Source of the DNA: Klebsormidium nitens
Lineage: Eukaryota; Streptophyta; Klebsormidiophyceae; Klebsormidiales; Klebsormidiaceae
Direction: 5' to 3'
DNA length: 64,000 nt
Assembly (NCBI GenBank): GCA_000708835.1
Contig: DF237073.1
Coordinates: 1 to 64,000 of the forward strand
The translations under genes and the position numbers were made by a program. Under the pieces are notes generated by a model that was not told the origin of the DNA, did not search any database, and saw only the letters and a list, made by a program, of their open reading frames with translations. Below, one piece after another: positions 60,869 to 64,000 of the stretch (position 1 is its first letter; the number at the start of each line of letters is the position of its first letter).

Positions 60869-62754
60869 ATGTCGGGCCGCGGCGGCGATGTGCGCGAGCG
60901 CGCGGAGCGCGGGGCGGAGCATGCGGAGGAGCAGTTCGGGCAGGCGGTCGGCAAGCCCCGGGAAGAGTGGAGGCCCAGAGATGTGTGGGCGTTCAGGTAA
61001 GGGAGACTTTTGCGGAAGGTTTTGGTGCTGGTGTCAATGCTGTGGCAGTAGATCTTTCTCTGCAAGGTTGTACGTTGTGAGAGTGGTTTCTCTCGGACAT
61101 GCTTTTGCTAATTTTAATTATTGTGCCCAAGAAAAAGAGACTATGATGTTATGCTCTAATCTTTGTTGATTTCCTCCGCAACCCTGTCAAGCGGTTTCGT
61201 GTCTAATTTTCTACCTGACATACCTCCGTGTGTCCTTCGAATCTTCATGCTGCTCTTTGATCGTGAGAATGCTGACATTTCCTTCTTCCTACTTTCTTTC
61301 ATGTTTTCCTCTGCGTTTTCTTAATCGAGCAAAGGTTTGACTCCGGGCAGCATTCTTCACCACTTTTTATTCACCGCTTTTTTCGTCTCCGAATCTTGAT
61401 GGTTTTCTGATGCGTACTTTTTACAGTCATAATAATATCTGATTCCCGAAGTTTCCTCGTATTTTAATGTGTATCATTCTACATGGGCGGTGGTCTTCGA
61501 ATCTTAACCTGCGGTCCGAGTAGTTTCGTGCCTGTTTGCACTCTTTTCAGTCTGCACTCTTCGTGCATGCACACCTTAAAAAGTTGAAACGAGCTTGTGA
61601 CTTCGGGGCGACTTCTTCGATCTAATGTTGGGCTCCTCTCTGCAGCCAAAACCAGAGTGCCTTGCCGTTTTGATGTCTAATCAGCACTGCAGCCAAGATG
61701 GAATGGAAAGAGGTTCTTGACATTTCCAAAGTTTTGCCTTTTTGTGCATGCAGAATCCTCGTTGGCGGCACGATCTTGACTCTGGCAACCGTCGGCGCGA
61801 TCGCTTTCGGTAACTCCGCAATTCCTTTCAGTTTTTCTGGACTTGTTTCTCCGTTTGTTAAAGACAATTCAGCAGGCCCCAGAACTTCGTTTCCGATTCT
61901 CGCCCAGCGTTTCTTGCGGTTCTCACAGATCAGGGAGAGTTGACATGCGTTTGTATATGTTACCGTTGCTTGATCTTCTCGGAAGCAACTTTTGGAAGTG
62001 AAACAATATCGGGTGATCGGCAGAAGGAGATTCACTGCCACATTTCACTGAATCGGGCCTTTCAAAATCTACGTAAATGATGCAAGGCTAATCTGTTTTG
62101 CATCGACGTAGATCTCACGTAGCGCGAATCTGCGTCTTCGCATGCATAGAAACTCTGCAGAGCAAACGGCTGTTTGTTTCCCCTTTTGACTCATTAAACC
62201 TCCAGTCCTAAGCTACTGCAAGCTGAGATCGACTCGGCTTTCGAACTTCTAGAGAAAGTAATTGTGTCCCACCATTGCATCCGACTCTTATTCAAATGCA
62301 AAAGAGCGACTCCATAAGCTCCAGCAAGTCTCAGAACAGCTCCCACATCTCATTCAAGAAGGCGACCACTCCCCGCTTTCCTCGACTGACCCACTCCCTC
62401 TCCCCGCATCCATTCTCAGCATCCCGACGGTGTGTTGTGAATCTTCTTTGTAAGGGCGATAGTTTCCCGTTGACACCAGGTTCTCTCTCTTTTTACGCAA
62501 CGGCGACCAAAAGCCAGCATTTGAACTTACCACATCCTCTTTCCCGCAGGCATGGTCGCCATCCCGACGGTGCTCATCGGCGGCGGCCTGCTGCTGCTGT
62601 TCAGCCCGGTGCTGCTCGGCATCGCGGCCATCACGAGCCCCATCTGGGGCCCGATCGCCGCGCTCGCGCTCGCGGCGCCGCCCGTCCTCGGCGGCCTCAC
62701 GCTCGCGGCCGTCCTCTTCGGGCTGTCCGTCTACTGGTTCTGGAACTTCATCAG
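60869..62754 (+). CDS. oleosin-like lipid-droplet hairpin protein, 3' end not located
   Basis: Exons: 60869-60996, 61754-61809, 62550-62754, in phase, giving 129 complete codons plus two bases before an intron whose acceptor was not found in the window. The N-terminus is hydrophilic and charged (MSGRGGDVRERAERGAEHAE). It is followed by a hydrophobic core of about 85 residues: ILVGGTILTLATVGAIAFG, VAIPTVLIGGGLLLLFSPVL, TSPIWGPIAALALAAPPVL, and LFGLSVYWFWNFIR. The FSPVL centre and the closing aromatic segment resemble oleosins, which insert as a hairpin into lipid droplets, but the exact proline-knot spacing is not met. Oleosin is therefore the best guess. Alternatives are another small multi-helix membrane protein. 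The last visible donor (ATCAG|GTGGGT) is duplicated downstream. Confidence 0.55.
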
Positions 62755-63350
62755 GTGGGTCAGCTGCAGGGTTTACATAACCAGTGTCTGGTTTCTGTGA
62801 ATGGATGTCCTCATTGAATTACTGGCCGTCCGCTTCGGGCTGTCCGTCTACTGGTTCTGGAACTTCATCAGGTGGGTTTGCTCGCGCGTTAACAAAACCA
62901 GTGTCGTGTTTCTGCTTGTCTGGGGATTGCTCGTGGCTGGACCGCTGTCGTTTTTGGGCTGTCCGTCTTTTGGTTCTGGAACTTCATCAGGTGGGTTTGA
63001 TCGCGGGTTAGCGTGACCAGGGTCTTGTTTGCTAATTGCTTGGGGATTGCCCGTGGGTGTGCTTGACTGGGGCGTGATCCCCGGCAGTCGTTTTCGGGCT
63101 GTCCGTCTAGTGCTTTTGAAACTTCATCAGGTGGGTTTGTGGTTCGTGGCTTTGATCTGGATTTGCCAGTTTTTGTTTGCATCGGCGGGTTAGTGTCACG
63201 AGTTTCTGGCTTGGGTGACTGCTTTGGGGGTCTGCTAGCGTACTCGTGGGTGTGCTTGACGTGGGAATTGTTACCCGCCATCGTCTTCTTGCTGTCAGTC
63301 TACTGGGTCTGAAAAATCATCAAGTGGGTTTGCTTTGGGTTTGCCGATTT
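62716..63350 (+). repeat. five decaying tandem copies of an exon 3' end plus its splice donor
   Basis: The segment at 62716-62760 (exon end TGGTTCTGGAACTTCATCAG then gtgggt) recurs identically for 45 bases at 62833-62877, with more changes near 62952, then near 63092, and weakest near 63285. Spacings are about 117, 119, 140 and 193 bases. Each copy carries the exon edge, a donor site and some of the following intron. This is a slipped tandem array inside the intron of the oleosin-like gene. Confidence 0.85.
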
Positions 63351-64000
63351 GGATGCCGAAATTACGGGTTGGAAAAGGATCGTTCGTTTATTTCTGATCA
63401 TCGGCTCAAGCTTTCGCAAAATGTTTCTGTACCAAATATATATCGAGTTTCGCAAAACAGTGTGTACAAGGAGTAACTCAAAACAAAGCCCGTTGCATTC
63501 TCTTTGGATGAGAATGAGCAGATGGGCGCGATTTGTTGAAGGGTTTCGAAGCAGTTTCGTAGTGGTGTAGTTGAATCAAAGGCGGTAAAACGTCAAGACA
63601 ATCCCTCTTGTTCCACTCTCTTGTAATAAGGTCTGATTCTTAGGGTTTCTCAATTGTTTATCTGATTGGAAGTGGTCACGAATTGTGGTTTCTCGACGGC
63701 CAGCTATATCAGGGCAGTCGATCGCTGACAAAGCATTCGGAGACGGAGGTTCAATTCATTCGGCCTTCGAGTGACCGGGTCTTTCAGATACAATCGAGCT
63801 CTGACATCTGGTCTTCTTTACAATCGGCCGTAGGCCCCTGAAAGACCAAGAAGGTGTCAGGTCGGTCAACAGTTGCCCACTTAAAGAATCTAAACCTCGG
63901 TTGACCAACTTTTTGATGAAAGTTCATGACGGAACAGAACGCACCCCGCATTTGCGGCCCGCTTCAGATCTCACCAGCTTTTCGCAACCACTAACCAGAT
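63351..64000 (+). other. right-edge sequence, probably intron or 3' part of the oleosin-like gene
   Basis: I found no convincing next exon. A 10-base inverted pair (GGTCTTTCAG at 63779-63788, CTGAAAGACC at 63838-63847) could form a hairpin. The gene may continue beyond the window. Confidence 0.4.

Overview
The window looks like nuclear DNA of a green-lineage eukaryote, most plausibly a streptophyte (charophyte) green alga of the Klebsormidium kind. Most genes are split by GT-AG introns, and coding GC is clearly higher than intron GC. The gene set is plant-like: a two-domain euAP2-type transcription factor, a GIGANTUS1-like WD40 protein, an aspartate carbamoyltransferase with a likely plastid leader, an At4g14100-like secreted protein and an oleosin-like protein. 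There are no bacterial operons, no CRISPR array and no recognisable virus. Two runs of N are assembly gaps. I rebuilt exon structures by hand from splice sites, reading phase and family conservation. Where every exon closes in phase to a sensible stop, the call is strong.

Layout. 1-1890: upstream DNA with a MITE-like element. 1891-6333 (+): CCR4-NOT subunit NOT2. 6334-9091: gene-poor, with a possible decayed reading frame. 9092-14233 (+): euAP2-type factor, crossed by a gap that is probably artificial. 16018-18122 (+): mitochondrial ribosomal protein mS41 (IGR motif). 20268-23108 (-): EMAPII/Arc1p-type tRNA-binding protein. 23542-25185 (+): CENP-X/MHF2 histone-fold protein. 25419-28108 (+): three LysM domains fused to an i-type-lysozyme-like domain. 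29580-32847 (-): WRNIP1/MgsA ATPase with UBA domain and PIP box. 33019-33618 (-): secreted At4g14100-like protein. 34270-36190 (+): MYND-finger protein. 38154-44502 (-): GTS1/GNB1L-like WD40 protein in 13 exons. 45228-48744 (+): second, unrelated MYND-finger protein. 49499-53128 (-): aspartate carbamoyltransferase. 53608-59436 (+): Notchless/NLE1 (Rsa4) ribosome-assembly factor with a gap in its last exon. 60869 to the right edge (+): oleosin-like gene, 3' end not found.

The genes are mostly unrelated housekeeping functions: mRNA decay, translation, ribosome assembly, DNA replication and repair, pyrimidine synthesis and chromatin. Several are divergently paired over short spacers (EMAPII-like/CENP-X, At4g14100-like/MYND, GTS1/MYND, ATCase/NLE1).

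The observations most worth checking are the LysM-lysozyme fusion, the repeated copies of an exon edge plus its splice site inside introns of two nearby genes (NLE1 and the oleosin-like gene), three inverted-repeat elements, and the 26-base repeat flanking the first gap, which suggests that the gap is false. I saw no single clearly new multi-gene system.
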